A stretch of DNA of 64,000 bases from Tethya wilhelma. Taxonomy: Eukaryota; Porifera; Demospongiae; Tethyida; Tethyidae. Position 1 is the stretch's first letter, and each line of letters opens with the position of its first letter. Of the stretch, positions 21,526-34,311 are shown piece by piece. Where the stretch lies: the NCBI GenBank assembly GCA_964030475.1, contig CAXIPT010000006.1:625921-689920 (forward strand), given 5' to 3'. Under the pieces are notes generated by a model that did not search any database, was not told the origin of the DNA, and saw only the letters and a list, made by a program, of their open reading frames with translations. The position numbers and the translations under genes were made by a program.

Positions 21526-24285
21526 ATGGCTGAGAGTGAGACCCCTGACCTTGAACACTCAGTCACTACCTCCATTCAAGCTGGTGGGGAAAGCTCTCTT
21601 CTCACGAGACATCAACGACCTATGGCTGTGACTGATACTGATACAAGTGGAAAAGCTGCTGTAGCAGTTGGGTCTGCTAGTCTACCTTTTACTGATCGAA
21701 GGCTATTTGATCAAGGAGGAGGTGAGTGAGCCTATGTCAGTGCATGTACTCCAGCTATATCTATGGTGAACCACAGAAACATGTGCCAAGATGTCAGCAG
21801 GGTACACGTATGTATGTAATGTTAATTAGGGGTACACTAAGTGCAATCCTCACTATGCTTTAAAGGTCACGTTCCTGCATGGCAAAGATAGTCGCAAGTA
21901 TGGGCACCGGGGCAAAGATCATCTCAGTAAAAATAATACTATCAGTAACTTTGCCCAAAAAGTCAAAAGATTGTTTTCCCACAATTTAAAGTTACAATTT
22001 AGTCACCCAAGTTGGCCCAAGAGTAGTTCGAATCATGTTGAGGCAAAGTGCCTTACTTACTTTTGTGAGAAAACACTGAAGCACATCGTAGACATGCCAC
22101 GAAGTTTACTTTGGTCGGCCACCACCACTACCACATTGTCCACGAAAAATCTCAATTGAACATAGCCTCCATTTCACTCAGGAAAAGTAATATGGTGGTC
22201 TACAATTAGAGTATTGCCAAAATATAATCTGCCAATTCCATTTTTCACAATCCACTAGCTGACTTTATTCCTGCCAATATTTTGTGCTAATGGTAATAGT
22301 TGTCTATGTCTACAGTGGCTAGCCTGGGAACGAGGCTAGCTAAGACATATAGTAGCTTAGCTGCTAAAAAGAGTCCGTCATACAGGCAGTGACTACATTA
22401 ATTTTATTACAACTTTTCTGAAAACTAAATGTTGATTTTAGTGATCTTTTTGTGAGCTACATGTCTATCATGAGTCACTAACTTTACTGTCAACCCATTA
22501 TCTCTGTTAAAGATCTACCCTTCACATGGTGGTCAACAATTAGAGTGGGTATGTAGTTGAATTCCATCATTACCTTTTTTCCCCTCCATTGCACATATAA
22601 ATTATGTAGATAATCCCCACCCAAACTATGTACATGATCCTTCCCAACCACCAGTACGTCATACTAGTGGACCAAGAGGTGATGATAACCCTCATGACTG
22701 TGACCAGAATGAAGCTAACGAGAGGACAGGATTGATTCAGCCAAAAGGTGGGTAATGACAAAATGAGCTTCACGATTAAAAGACCCTTATGGTATATATA
22801 TATGTTTTGTAATTGATTCATGTACGTATTAACAACTACTAACATGCATGTCTAAGACTTGTTTCTGTTTGTTTATATTTTTGTTTGTTTGTTTGTGTTT
22901 TTCTTGCTTGTTTATGTATAGATAAAAGATATATCCTACCTCCTGACTGCAAGAAGCGTTGCCTGTTGATAACTGTTATTGGAGTGGTTCTTGTGGTGGT
23001 CTCTTTCTTTCTTGGAACACTAGTGGCTCTTCCTCTCACCCTCACTGATCCCTGTAGCAGTGTAGACAGTGATCTCACCATCTTCACCATGGACACTGTA
23101 ATGATCACTGACAATAATAGAGACTGCAACAAATTCCCAGTCATTTCAATGGAACCTGATGACAGATCGGTATGAGTACACTACACATACACACACTACA
23201 GTAGGTCAAAGGTTAAGGAATAATATTATTGTCCTTGATTCTCATGCGGTCTCAAGATAATACTCTAATAGGGTGAAAAATTGGTGGGAAATTGGATTGG
23301 CAGATGAAACTTTGTACCACCAAGTTAAAAATCTGCCAATATTATTATTTGAATTATTTAGTACGTGCACATGTATATGTATATGTGCATGTGCATATCA
23401 TATACATGATCACCGTAGCTAGCTCGCTCCGCTAAATTCAAAGTTTGGCTAAAGTCGCCACGTTTCTGTGCGGTATTATGACAGCATGCAGGAAATGGGC
23501 AGCACTTTACTATGTCCATATTTTTCCCTCACAATCTTTAGATCATCTATATCTATGAAGCAGAGAGTTGTAACAACCTGACCTGGTACAACCAGACATT
23601 GCTTTCCCAAGAAGAGAACTTGTACTTCAACTTCTCCACTCCTACGCTGGTGTTTGAACACCCTGAATATGCTACAAATTATCTATCAAATGGAGCACAC
23701 CTGGACGTCACCATCAATGTTACAGTCAGTGTTGAAGACAGTCTTCTCTACGTGTGTGTCTTTGACAATGCAAATAATTACTATGACTTCGAAGATGACT
23801 GGCAAAATAACCTCAAGTTGGCCAAGAGCTGCACAACTCACTCTCTGAACAAGACTGGCGATAACATCATAACTGAACATTTTGAAGTAAGAGAAGCAAG
23901 TTACTATCTCATTTCCGTCTCGACTACAGCTCCACAGTTTGACACGATCCAGTATTCCTATGAAGGCTTCAACCGATATCTCAACCACTCCGACTACACC
24001 TACACTGGCTGTGAGCTACCTGATGGTGTTGAGTGTCATCCCACCAACAGCTGTGTGTTAGCCTATGCTGAGGCCATCACTCCTGATACAGCTGACTATT
24101 CTTTCTTTAAAGTTCATGCGTCCAAGATAATAGTGACTGCTCGTGGTCTACTTGCTATTATTTGTGGTGTTCTTGTTGTAGTTGTAGTGTTTGTGGTTCT
24201 GTTTGTGTTTTTTGGTATTTTAAAGATTGTACTTCGAACCAAACTTTCCACAGAAGAAACCACTAAACCAAACCAAAGCACGTGA
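21526..24285 (+). CDS. Two-pass membrane glycoprotein family, member 1
   Basis: Four exons with matching phases: 21526-21721, 22610-22747, 22922-23169 and 23542-24285, 441 aa. Exons 1-2 give a hydrophilic cytosolic N-terminus with dileucine-type motifs (GGESSLLTRH, ANERTGLIQP). Exon 3 starts with basic residues and a span (VIGVVLVVVSFFLGTLVALP). The ectodomain has conserved Cys, many N-glycosylation sequons, IIYIYEAESC, LLYVCVFDN and SCVLAYAEA. A second span (LLAIICGVLVVVVVFVVLFV) precedes a short basic tail. No known domain recognised; the same layout recurs in the four genes at 34.9-43.3 kb. It is divergently paired with the kinase-ROCO gene. Confidence 0.8.
21828..22170. repeat. Dispersed repeat copy in intron 1
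   Basis: Diverged copy of the repeat at 14294-14630 and 25303-25640, starting with the same AGGGGTACACTAAGTGCAAT. Confidence 0.6.
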
Positions 24286-25302
24286 CATAGCTAATGGCTA
24301 CTTTATATTTTATGTTTACATTATCTTAATTTCTTTGCGTGATATATATAAAGTTGTTTATTTATTGTGTTTGTGCTATTAATTTGTGTGTTAATTATTG
24401 CGACCTAGTGCTCTAGCACATACGTACCCCCCCTGTGCCATAAAATTGAACCAACTTTAATTGGTGAGCATTAATTTGTCACATGCATGTGCATGAATGC
24501 CTGGTCTGTCTATGTTGCTATACATATTATATTAACACATGTAATGATTATATACATAGCTTTAAATATCTAATAAAATTATATCGCTAGCTCATTAGAC
24601 TAGCAAAGATAAATCAACTATACAAATAAAACTGCAAAATCTAAACTAGTCTTGATGTGCGCAAACAATGTATAATATTATACATATCAATCAAAAGATG
24701 CCAAACAATAATGTATATGTCTACATCAACTATTTACATACAAAACTAAAGAAAACACAAAGGACATATATACATGTCTTCAAGTGGTATTAACATTAAT
24801 GGCTCAAACTTTGTAAACTGCATGAATCACGTGAGTGTATGCATGAGCCTGTACAAAACAATTATATGAGTCAGTTTTCTAGCTACAACTATGACAATCC
24901 ATACATTACGAACAATTTTCACAATCAAAACTCATATACAATGGGTAGCTATGGTGACCGTGACTTGTTCGACTATACGTGTGCTTATCATCACCTTCTT
25001 TGCCAGTAAAGAAAGCCATCATACAGATACTGCATGTGATATGAAGAAGCATGCATGGAAACACTTAGTCATAGCCAAACAATAACATCATTTAGTTTGT
25101 AAGCCTGCAAGCAAAGTACATGTCAGAATCCCCAGACCATGGTCAAGAGTAATACACTCTTGGTACGATCAAAACTATTATCCCTCAAGATTCTATACCC
25201 CCCCCCCCCTTTTTTTAACCACCATAGGCACCCATCAGGGCCATGTAGAACCACAAGCATGGTCAGAATGGCAAAGAAATTTTACCATAATATGCACATA
25301 CT
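24286..25302. other. 3' flank, no gene supported
   Basis: Follows the stop of glycoprotein member 1. An open plus frame at about 24830-25010 (including YNYDNPYITNNF and SYGDRDLFDYTC) looks compositionally odd, but it lacks a start and clear splice context. Confidence 0.35.
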
Positions 25303-26046
25303 AGGGGTACACTAAGTGCAATCCTCGCTCAGCAGCTCCACGATCCAATGGTCACATTCCCAATCGCTCTGGCAAAGATCGTCGCAAGTCTGGGCACCAG
25401 GGCAAATATCGTCTCAGTAAAAACCTACTATCTAACTTGGCCCAAAAAGTCACAAGGCACTCTATCCACGCTCTAAGCTACAGTTTCATCTCCAAAGTTG
25501 GCCTGAGACAAGTTCATGTTGAGGCAAAGTGCCTTACTTACTTTTGTGAGAAAACCCTGAAGCACAGCCAAGATACGCCACGAAGTTTACCTTGATCTAC
25601 CATCACGTCGTCCACGAAAAATCTCGATTGAACCCAAACATTGCATAACTCTGAATCAGATTACCGTATAGCGGAAAAATTTCCCGGGAGTCACTGACTT
25701 TTGTGGTTGTCTCTCATCAAGCATTTTTGCATTTTAACTTTCGTGTATGAGCTGTGTGACATCCATAAGTATATATGTTGCGGAGAATTTTGCGGATCCC
25801 GACCCTCACAAAGCCCATGATACTTTCCCGCTATACGGTATTCGATCTCATTTTCAGGTTCCTCACTAAAATAATACTAGAGCAATTATACTCAGCATGA
25901 CATTGTAGTGGTTCTGCATAAACCTACTTGATATCTCCACCACTTGGATTCTCAAGAAGGGGTGATAGGTTGCTTTTGATTGAATCATGAATATTCTGTA
26001 GAATTTCTTTCCGTGTCGGAGCTGAATCATTGTTGTTGAAGTACAC
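25303..26046. other. Duplicated contig end (matches 14294-15037)
   Basis: Over 744 bases this is indistinguishable by eye from 14294-15037. It includes the dispersed repeat, the foldback (25662-25840) and the first part of the third exon of member B, which is cut by the N at 26047. It reads as the overlap of two contigs that were not merged, not as a biological duplication. Confidence 0.85.
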
Positions 26047-26047
26047 N

Positions 26048-27466
26048 GGCAGCTACAGGCGCTCTTTCCAACGATTAGTAGGCGGGACAGGAACTGTGCA
26101 TGAGGAAGGGTAGGAGAGGGGAAATTAATTTAAAGGAAGCTCGAGGGAACCGAACGCGCATGCGCAATTTTAATGAATCATGTAATGTCACCATTAAGAC
26201 TGCAGCATGTATTATGATTTATACAAAACTGAAAATCACTATACTGCAGAAAGATAACTAATGAACTGACCCAAAATGAAAACGTTTGTTCTAAGAATTA
26301 TAACTTTATTAGACATGAATTCTTTCATGGTTTCTAGACCTTGTATTATTGCAGCCTGGCATGACAGTGATGCATGACACTTCATAGTACATGACAGACC
26401 ATTTTATTATGCATGTATGTATATTATTATTATTAATAGACTTTAAGAATGCATGGACAATGTTATGCATGTAAGGATAATAGCAATAATTATTATTACT
26501 GTAATTATAGTAAAAGTGCTGAGATAACTGTCAGAGTTATAATCAGTTATTATTGCGGTAAGAAAATAAAGTTACTAGTCTGTATACGTATAGAGATTGT
26601 GACAATCTTACTAAGACCATGGCTTTAGCTATACTATTTGGAGATCTATCAACTACAATAAAATTGAAACTTGAAGTCAGTGAACTATAGTCCCCTTATG
26701 TCAGACTGAGAATTCCGAATTTTTAAACTTTGACCTTTGATTTGAAGTTCTACTTAAAACATTGAGTAGTGTAACAGTTGGAGTCCAGGACTGCAAGAAC
26801 TAGCTTGTTTCATGATCTTCACTGGCTTCAACTTTGAGCTATTTTATTTTCCTGGAAATAGCATCTCACACTCTGCATAATGTTGACTCACCGAGGCAGG
26901 TTGTAGCCTGTAGGCTTGTTGCTGAGCCTGGAAACGAGGTAAGTAGTCTCGATAGACAGGTAGTTGACTAGCTGCTTGACGACCTTGACCACGCGATCGC
27001 ATGCGCATGCGCAAATAATGACGTCATAAAATAGTGGTACGTAAAGAAAACCACAAACAACCATACCGTAGCATACAAATTAAAACAGGTTCTATTTTAC
27101 ACTGGTAATTTGCAATATTGTGCTTATTTGGGCATAAAATTTCACTATTTATCTTCTTTCTCAGAAATTTAAAACGTTCTGTAAGATATATAAGCATACA
27201 TAATATTGTGTCTAATTTACGTGTATGAATGATTGTGCAAGTTAATTATTAGTTCAGATCTTTGGCTATATTTCTTTTAATAATCAATAGACGTGCATTG
27301 TCTTCTGTGAGATTCATAGAACTCCTTTTTGTCTTTAGACAACCCATGATTGGTTCTTCTGTATGTTCAAGAAAATAATAGCAAACATTCATGTTAGTTC
27401 TGGAATTTCAGAAGGATGTTGCTATGGTAAGTACAATATTCAATCACGTACACAATAAAAATTTGG
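26048..27466. other. Intergenic, no gene recognised
   Basis: AT-rich sequence after the N, with a solitary TAGCCTCG-family arm near 26930. I could not find the missing 3' exons of the ParB-like gene here on the minus strand. Confidence 0.35.
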
Positions 27467-28365
27467 CTCTGAAATTTCAGATTCTGCCAATAGAATGAAC
27501 ATTAGAGTGTACAATACGCCAAATTCTCCAGAGTGCACTCAAAATAGAATTGAAACTGAGCTCTGAAATTTCAGATTGTGCCAATAGAATGAACATTAGA
27601 GTGTATAAAACGCCAAATTCTCCAGAGTGCACTCAAAATAGAATTGAAACTGAGCTCTGAAATTTCAGATTGTGCTAATAGAATGAACATTAGAGTGTAT
27701 AAAACACCAAATTCTCCAGAGTGCACTCAAAATAGAATGGAAACTGAGCTCTGAAATTTCAGATTGTGCTAATAGAATGAACATTAGAGTGTATAAAACG
27801 CCAAATTCTCCAGAGTGCACTCAAAATAGAATTGAAACTGAGCTCTGAAATTTCAGATTGTGCCAAAAGAATGAGTGTACAAAATGCCAAATTCTCCAGA
27901 ATGCACTCAAAATAGAATTGAAACTGAGCTCTGAAATTTCAGATTGTGCCAATAGAATGAACATTAGAGTGTACAAAATGCCAAATTCTCCAGAATGCAC
28001 TCAAAATAGAATTGAAACTGAGCTCTGAAATTTCAGATTCTGCCAATAGAATGAGTGTACAAAATGCCAAATTCTCCAGAATGCACTCAAAATAGAATTG
28101 AAACTGAGCTCTGAAATTTCAGATTCTGCCAATAGAATGAACATTAGAGTGAAAATGCCAAATTCTCCAGAGTGCACTCAAAATAGAATTGAAACTGAGC
28201 TCTGAAATTTCAGATTGTGCCAATAGAATGAACATTAGAGTGTACAAAATGCCAAATTCTCCAGAATGCACTCAAAATAGACAGATTCTGCCAATAGAAT
28301 GAGTGTACAAAATGCCAAATGCTTCAGAGTGCACTCAAAATAGAATGGAAACTAAGCTCAAAATA
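27467..28365. repeat. Tandem repeat array, about 94-bp unit
   Basis: About ten head-to-tail copies starting CTCTGAAATTTCAGATT; the first starts are at 27467, 27561, 27655, 27749 and 27843, a 94-bp period. Some units are about 10 bp shorter (loss of AACATTAGAG). The last copies degrade towards 28380. It contains no spacers and no reading frame that survives between units, so it is a minisatellite. Confidence 0.9.
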
Positions 28366-28536
28366 TGCATGTCTAGAATGAGCAATATGGTATACAAAAC
28401 GCCAAATGCTAGAGACTACGCCAGAAATAGGAATAAAGAAAGGGAAATGGGCTGTGGAATTTCAGTGATGAGTATATTAGTATAATATACTCCTGAGGTG
28501 AAGCTTTGGAATCAGATGTACTGTACTGATACCTAC

Positions 28537-31500
28537 CAGATTGTATTGAGAGATTAAGCACCCAGTCAGCAGGGCTGGTGTACAATTCCACTAGGTCACC
28601 ATAGACCTCTCTCCCAAAATCTAGGCTGCCAACTCTGTCTCCATTGTCATCCTTGAGGAAATTCTCATGAGACTCGAAACAGTTGGATTTTCTTGTAGCT
28701 CCTTCCGACTGAGAGGATGGTCCAATCTTTTTTGCAACCACAATTGAAATGACCGAATCTCCAAGAGAGTACCCAGAAGAAACTGCAAAAAAAAAAAAAA
28801 ATGTTTATACAGTAGCAATTACTAACAGTGGTGCATGGTTATGTGAGTGGGATGCACTAATTGACACTTGCATGTCGTATACACCTCCCCTGACTTGTGT
28901 GTATCTGTGTTGGTCACATTAATTCATTTGCATATTATAATAATTATTGGCCATTGAAAGCTTTGAGTTGATACTCGTACGTGTGACGGCTTCCTCTGCA
29001 CATGCTCACATAGATGTGTTCACACACACACTCACACTCACCCTTGTTAACTTCTCCAAGATTAATAAAAGCTAACTCTACTCTTTCAAGGCCACAGTCC
29101 TGAAGAGCTTTCCTGACGGTTGCAATCGAGAAGGGTTTACAAATCACAATGGCAGTGAAACACATCTTTCCAAGGTTGGTGTTGATGGACTTCACACACC
29201 TAATGCTCACGCAGAGTTGCTGGTGAACCTACAAATACAGTTGATTGGTGCATTTTGCTCGTTACATTATCACATTGCGTATGACATAATAATTGCTATA
29301 CCTCTTCCTCTTCCAGGCAGTTGAAGAAAACCAGGCTGAACCCGCTGCAGTTGAGTCCATTCGACGTGCACACATCCGTCACCAAAGTGTAATCTAGCGA
29401 TCCAGTCTGTTCTATGAGTACTGCACTGCTGCTTTCCATGGTGTACACGCCCAATTCATCACTTGTAGCTGGGCCTTGCACTTTGCTCTTCACGGCCAGC
29501 TGACAGAAATCAAGAAACCTATACATTGACAATGCAAATCAGGTCAATGTTAACTATAATAAAATTATGGCATAATTTGGTTACCTTTGGGGCATACTTT
29601 TGATCCGACACTTTTTGAATTCATCTAATGCCTCTGGCGTAGCAAAGGCTGGAAACTTGTCTTCGGCCTCAGCCCATGATGACACACCGGTTTCCTGCAC
29701 GAACATTTCTTGAACTTCCTTCAACTTCTTTATGTCCTTGCATTCAGCAATCATCTCTTGAATAGACATCTCCTCTTCCACAACTCCTTCCAGCACTGTC
29801 TTGGTCATCTCCATGTCCAGTCCCCTCATAGCCTTAAAGTTGCTTGCTGTAAAATACAGAACACACACAGAATCTAATATATAATATTATAATTTTACTT
29901 CCAAGGTACCTTTCAATTCCAATGTCATTCCAAGGGATCCTTTCTTTATCTTTTGCCCTTTCAGCAATCCGTTGGCGTACAACTCAAAAACTCTTTTGAC
30001 AAGATCAAATTGCTCACAAGGTAGAGAAGCCAAAAAAAACACACAAGCATCATCCAGTGCAGTCACCTATAATATAGACACCATGTATGCATCAAGACAC
30101 CCACACACATACATGCAGCAAAGCATAAGCAATAAAATTTATACCTCATCCATCAGCAATCCTGCACAGTAGCCTCTCCACATCTTTGGCTTCTCTGGTG
30201 TTGGTTCAGTTAGTTGTGTGTGAGTGATGTTGTACAGGCAGGTTCGACAGAACTGAATCTACAAAGACACAAACATCCAAAATAAAAATTAAGTAACTCG
30301 TAGCTGCAATTAATAGCTAAATGTATACACATATGCATGCATGATTATTGTAATACCTTCTCCCAGTGACTCATTTTGTGTTGGAGTGATGTGGCATTGT
30401 TGTGCCTCGAAGCCAACCTATAAGCTTCCTCGTTGTTTAGACCAGAATAGACAGAGACTAGACGTGTTCTAAATGCAGGAGGGGGGTTCTCAAGCTCATC
30501 ACACAAAGATTGCAGTGCAGCTCGTGAATGGTTTCCTCCTAGGGTTTCGTATAAGTAGGACTCCTTCTTCGTTTCGTCAAACTTTTCACCTACATGCATG
30601 CAGTACAATAAAAACACTTTGCACATACCGTAGATTGGGAATTTTCACTGTCAAAAAAATTTTTGCTACACACACAAGACTTAGTGGCAAAAAAACATAT
30701 GGCAATCTTTACCAAATCGGTTCAAGTGGTGAAAAATTATAGCAGCAAAATTTCCAGATGACAATATTACATTGTGTATGTGCATGATTGTACCTTTTTC
30801 CAAAACAACCAAGCCTACAATTGGAGCAGAGTCGATGGAAGGGTTAGCCTTCATTGCTTTCTTTAACTCCTCCACACGAGAATCTTTAGCTGTCCTTAGC
30901 AAGCGATCCGAAGGAGGCTCTTTCAGACAACTTATTGGAAGTGTGTAGTATCCTAAATAGAGGCACAATTATAGTACATTAGACATTGTATAAGTTATAG
31001 TTAAACTATGGTCTCGAGTGGTCTATGGCTTTAACACACTCGAGTAATCTAATAAACCACTCGGCGCAGGCCATAGTTCAACTGGCTTGTACTATATACA
31101 GAGTATGAATATCATTGCTGGAAGTTATACCACGATATGGCAGTTATACCAAATTATAGTTGCAGTACCCACACTGGACAGCATGAGCGCTGCAAGCGCG
31201 AATGCTGTCCAGTGTGGGTACTGCAACTAATTTGTAGTCTGTATGAGGTACACCTAGTAGTACTGTATTATGACTCATGTAGTTTTCATACATTCTGTGG
31301 TCTAATGCTGCTAGTTGCTTAGTAATAGACTACAAGGATGAATATCATTAGTGGAAGTTATACCAAGGCTTGTGGTCAGACTTAGTAGTATTAGCTGTAT
31401 AAACTACAGGCGGTGCCTTTGATCTTTACTCCAAGAAGAGTACAAAAGCAATTGTACTTCTGGATAAGCATATATGCATGTTGTGTAATACCAATGAATG

Positions 31501-32662
31501 AACGTGAAATGGCATCATCAAGCTCTTTCTCCTTCTGAACCGAGCAATCTGGGGTAGTCATCAACGTCCTCTTGGTGACTTTGACTGGCCTAATGTTGGG
31601 TGTCTTTTCTGTCAGAGGTCTCTTACTGAATGAGTACAATATACACATGCATACAATGTCATGTTGATGTCTCAATAAAAAAAAAATTATAACAATCATG
31701 CATATCACTCTGGGACCATGCACACTAAGCCACACTTGCAGCAGCTAAATTTGATATCACTTGCATATGTCTACCTTACTGAAATCTAGCAAAATTTTTA
31801 TGCCAATTATGTAGAGCAGCATAAACTCAAGCTGAACCATGATGTAAAGTCACAGTATGGTACAATGAGTATATTTTGTCAAAGGCAATGATCGGGTTAC
31901 AACACTCCAAGGTGCATGTAGTTCCTACCCATCCTGAGTATGTAAGCACAAAAAATTTCTTACCGAGGGTTTGAGCTTGGTGTTGTTGTAGAGCTAGAGG
32001 TGTCCAGAACTGAAGGAGTTTTACTTAGTGATGTATCAGATTCACCTACAGCAGATGTAGTCTCCAGCTCTTCAAAATTTCTCGAGACAATACCGCTGTT
32101 AGAGTTCATCTTGGGTGAGATGTACTTTTTCCACACTTTGGCTACATCTTTTTCACTAGTCGCACCTTTAGTGTGAAAAAATCGTGACAACTTAGAAGAA
32201 GAAAAATCGAATCCCTTCGTGGTGAAACCTTTATGTTTTCCTTTGCTAAACTCCACCTGGAAGAATCAAACCAAGAGTACAAAGCTAACTTATAAGGTCG
32301 CTGGAAATACAGTAGCTATTCATACCCATATGACAAGTTTTGCAAGCGGAATGGCAACTGAAACTGTGACCGTAGCCCCGATCGTTCATTGACCGTGACC
32401 GGTGGTGACCCGGACTCGCTAGCTAACTGTCTTTACTTTATAAAGGCTTCTGGTTCTTTTTTAAAGCGAAGTACATGTAGAAATTGTAAAGCATACATAG
32501 GGCATTACTAAGCAAACTTACGCGAAGAGCCTTCTTGCCGCCGCTTCTTTCAAAGCACTCAACTGATTTGACATATCCATCGTCAGATTTCTTGCCAGCT
32601 TTAATCAGTTGGATTCTTCCATCATCATCTTGAAGAAAGTACCAGCTTAGTGGAGGAGTCAT
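28537..32662 (-). CDS. ParB-like (and possible DNA methyltransferase) multi-exon protein, 3' end missing
   Basis: Eleven exons join in phase: 32662-32522, 32256-31964, 31625-31492, 30952-30794, 30589-30357, 30258-30145, 30066-29910, 29846-29585, 29518-29302, 29228-29042 and 28782-28537, about 714 residues. Start MTPPLSWYFLQDDDG. The N-terminal third is basic and Ser/Thr-rich. In exons 4-5, RVEELKKAMKANPSIDSAPI, VGLVVLEK and then ETLGGNHSRAAL resemble the ParB/sulfiredoxin-like fold with its G.HR..A-type box. The last exon ends DLVELYTSPADWVLNLSIQS, reminiscent of motif I of N4/N6 DNA methyltransferases at a point where the frame must continue; that similarity is weak. The last donor (GTAGGT) has no acceptor partner before the tandem array, so the 3' end is missing or far away. 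Role unknown: nuclear or mobile-element derived are both possible. Confidence 0.72.
30628..30760. repeat. Degenerate TACCGTAGATTGGGAA foldback in an intron
   Basis: The left arm TACCGTAGATTGGGAATTTTC matches the element at 61707-61898; the right half (near GTGAAAAATTATAGCAGC) is eroded. It lies in an intron of the ParB-like gene. Confidence 0.45.
31158..31228. repeat. Perfect 27-bp-stem hairpin in an intron
   Basis: The arms AGTTGCAGTACCCACACTGG... (31158-31184) and ...CCAGTGTGGGTACTGCAACT (31202-31228) are exact complements around a 17-nt loop. Direct repeats flank the region (GAATATCATT..TGGAAGTTATACCA at about 31105 and 31337). It could be a short foldback element or a hairpin RNA precursor; the perfect stem slightly favours an element. 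Confidence 0.7.
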
Positions 32663-32797
32663 CACGAAAACAAAAAGGTATAGTGAACTTTCAAGACTTC
32701 AAATTCAGTGAATGAAAATGGCCATTTGAACTCAGAGGTGTGAAATTGGTTTACGCATGCGCTGTAGGAGGAGCTCTAGCTAGATTACGTCATTGAA

Positions 32798-33019
32798 CTA
32801 AGAGTGCAGCTGCACAGCAGCTTTGAGCAAGCCCAGAGTCAGGCCGGCTGGTACCTGAAGCCAAGCAGAAGTTTGCTTTACGTGTTGTATGTAGTGGGAA
32901 AATGGAAAAAAAGACTGTGAGTGTTCGGGCAACGCTTCCAAGTTAGACTTAAAACAAGAACTCAAAAGCATGGGACATTGACAGGGTTCAGTTCCACCAT
33001 AGGTATTTCCACTTACCAC
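32798..33019 (-). other. Possible terminal coding exon
   Basis: Open frame from about 33012 to a TAG at 32798 (GNTYGGTEPCQCPMLLSSCF, ending LLKAAVQLHS). It lies just upstream of the ParB-like start. Short exon-like frames also occur at about 33502-33545 (DGVWQSFVQECRYNG) and 34375-34425 (GTRTTEPMMKKTVPVGYSV) on the same strand, so an additional minus-strand gene may occupy 32.8-34.6 kb. No family recognised. Confidence 0.22.
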
Positions 33020-34211
33020 TTGAAGCTGGGATACGGCATAAAATTAGAGAGAATAGGGTAAGAATTGATGATGAATGAGCTACTAACTCGTCTGACTTGT
33101 TCATTGATTCACTCATTTTCCTTTATTGATAGACCACTGCATCAAGTATGATAATCAACTTCATGTCTCTGTTAAAGTTTGGCTGTCCATTACCAATGGC
33201 TTTTCTCTTAGGATCTTGGTATGTAATGAGCTGAATTAAGTAGACACTGTTTTTAGATCTGTAAAGGTCAAAAGGTCATTTCCATGTTGTCTCTGGGTCA
33301 TGAGCAAAAATTGTGTACTCCTCATCCGAGCAAAAATTGTGTACTCCTCATCGATCAAACTATACATTTTATTAATACAACTGTGTGTAGAATCAGAATA
33401 TGTGATTGGTTTTTTGAGATCCTTTTTTGTACTTTCACATTTGATGATCCTACACAGATGTTTGTATCTCTGTCAGTTTGATCCAATATGTTTACCTCCA
33501 TTGTATCTACATTCTTGAACAAAACTCTGCCAAACTCCATCCTGAGGAACAGCAGAATTATGAAAAATACTGATAGACTCGAGCTCAGACAAAGTCCATA
33601 ATCAGCACAAGTCTTGACCCTCTTTCCTATAATCATAATTACCATGAAAATATCACATGCAGTAACTGTTATAATATTATATGCATGCTGGAAACTTGTA
33701 TTACTTCGAATTCCTACGAATACAAATCAATTTTGTGTGTGCCTGCTCTATAGTTATTTTTGTGATGACTTTGTTATTTTTACACAATACCATACAAGGG
33801 AAATTTTTGAGGAAATATGAGTGGGGGGATATTATAAGGTATACTACCTATACTAGGCTAAGCATGCAATTGTGTACAGAAACATGAACCTATATATAAA
33901 TATATATATATATATATATAGCTAATACAGCTATTGTAACCTATAAACTTGGGCAGGTCATGTATATTATATATAGTATTTACACACATTCCTAATAATT
34001 ATCTGTGCATAGATGAGAGGCTATATAACTGTTACAGTGTTGATCATCAAAACAGCAACATATAAAACTTAAAAGGTGCATGAACTGCCTAAGAACTGTA
34101 ATCAGGCTTATGTACTCAGAGTATTATTATATATAGGTAATAAATCTTGCCACAACACTGAAAAATATCAGTGTACAAAGTTGTTGATGAGTTAACCATT
34201 GTCTAAAGACT
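33020..34211. other. Mostly non-coding, small direct repeat
   Basis: Holds a 25-bp tandem duplication at about 33303-33352 (GCAAAAATTGTGTACTCCTC twice) and a (TA)n run near 33900. No firm gene. Confidence 0.35.
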
Positions 34212-34311
34212 TAGTCTCACAGGCGTAGCCAGACCCCTTTCACTAGTCTCTGCCTATATGGCTCCGCGGGACCATATAGGCAGAGCGAAAGGGTCTGGCT
34301 ACACTATGTCT
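34212..34311. repeat. Foldback element, TAGTCTCnCGTAGCCAGACCC family
   Basis: Arms GCGTAGCCAGACCCCTTTC and GAAAGGGTCTGGCTAC around TATATGGCTCCGCGGGACCA. It is the same family as the element inserted in the DED exon at 13876-13955. Confidence 0.8.

Noticed and set aside
24830..25010. Plus-strand open frame with YNYDNPYITNNF
   Set aside because: The composition looks coding, but there is no start or convincing acceptor and no homologue in the window. Left as non-coding.
27467..28365. CRISPR-like regular repeats
   Set aside because: Units of 94 bp are contiguous with no unique spacers, and the window is eukaryotic; it is a minisatellite.
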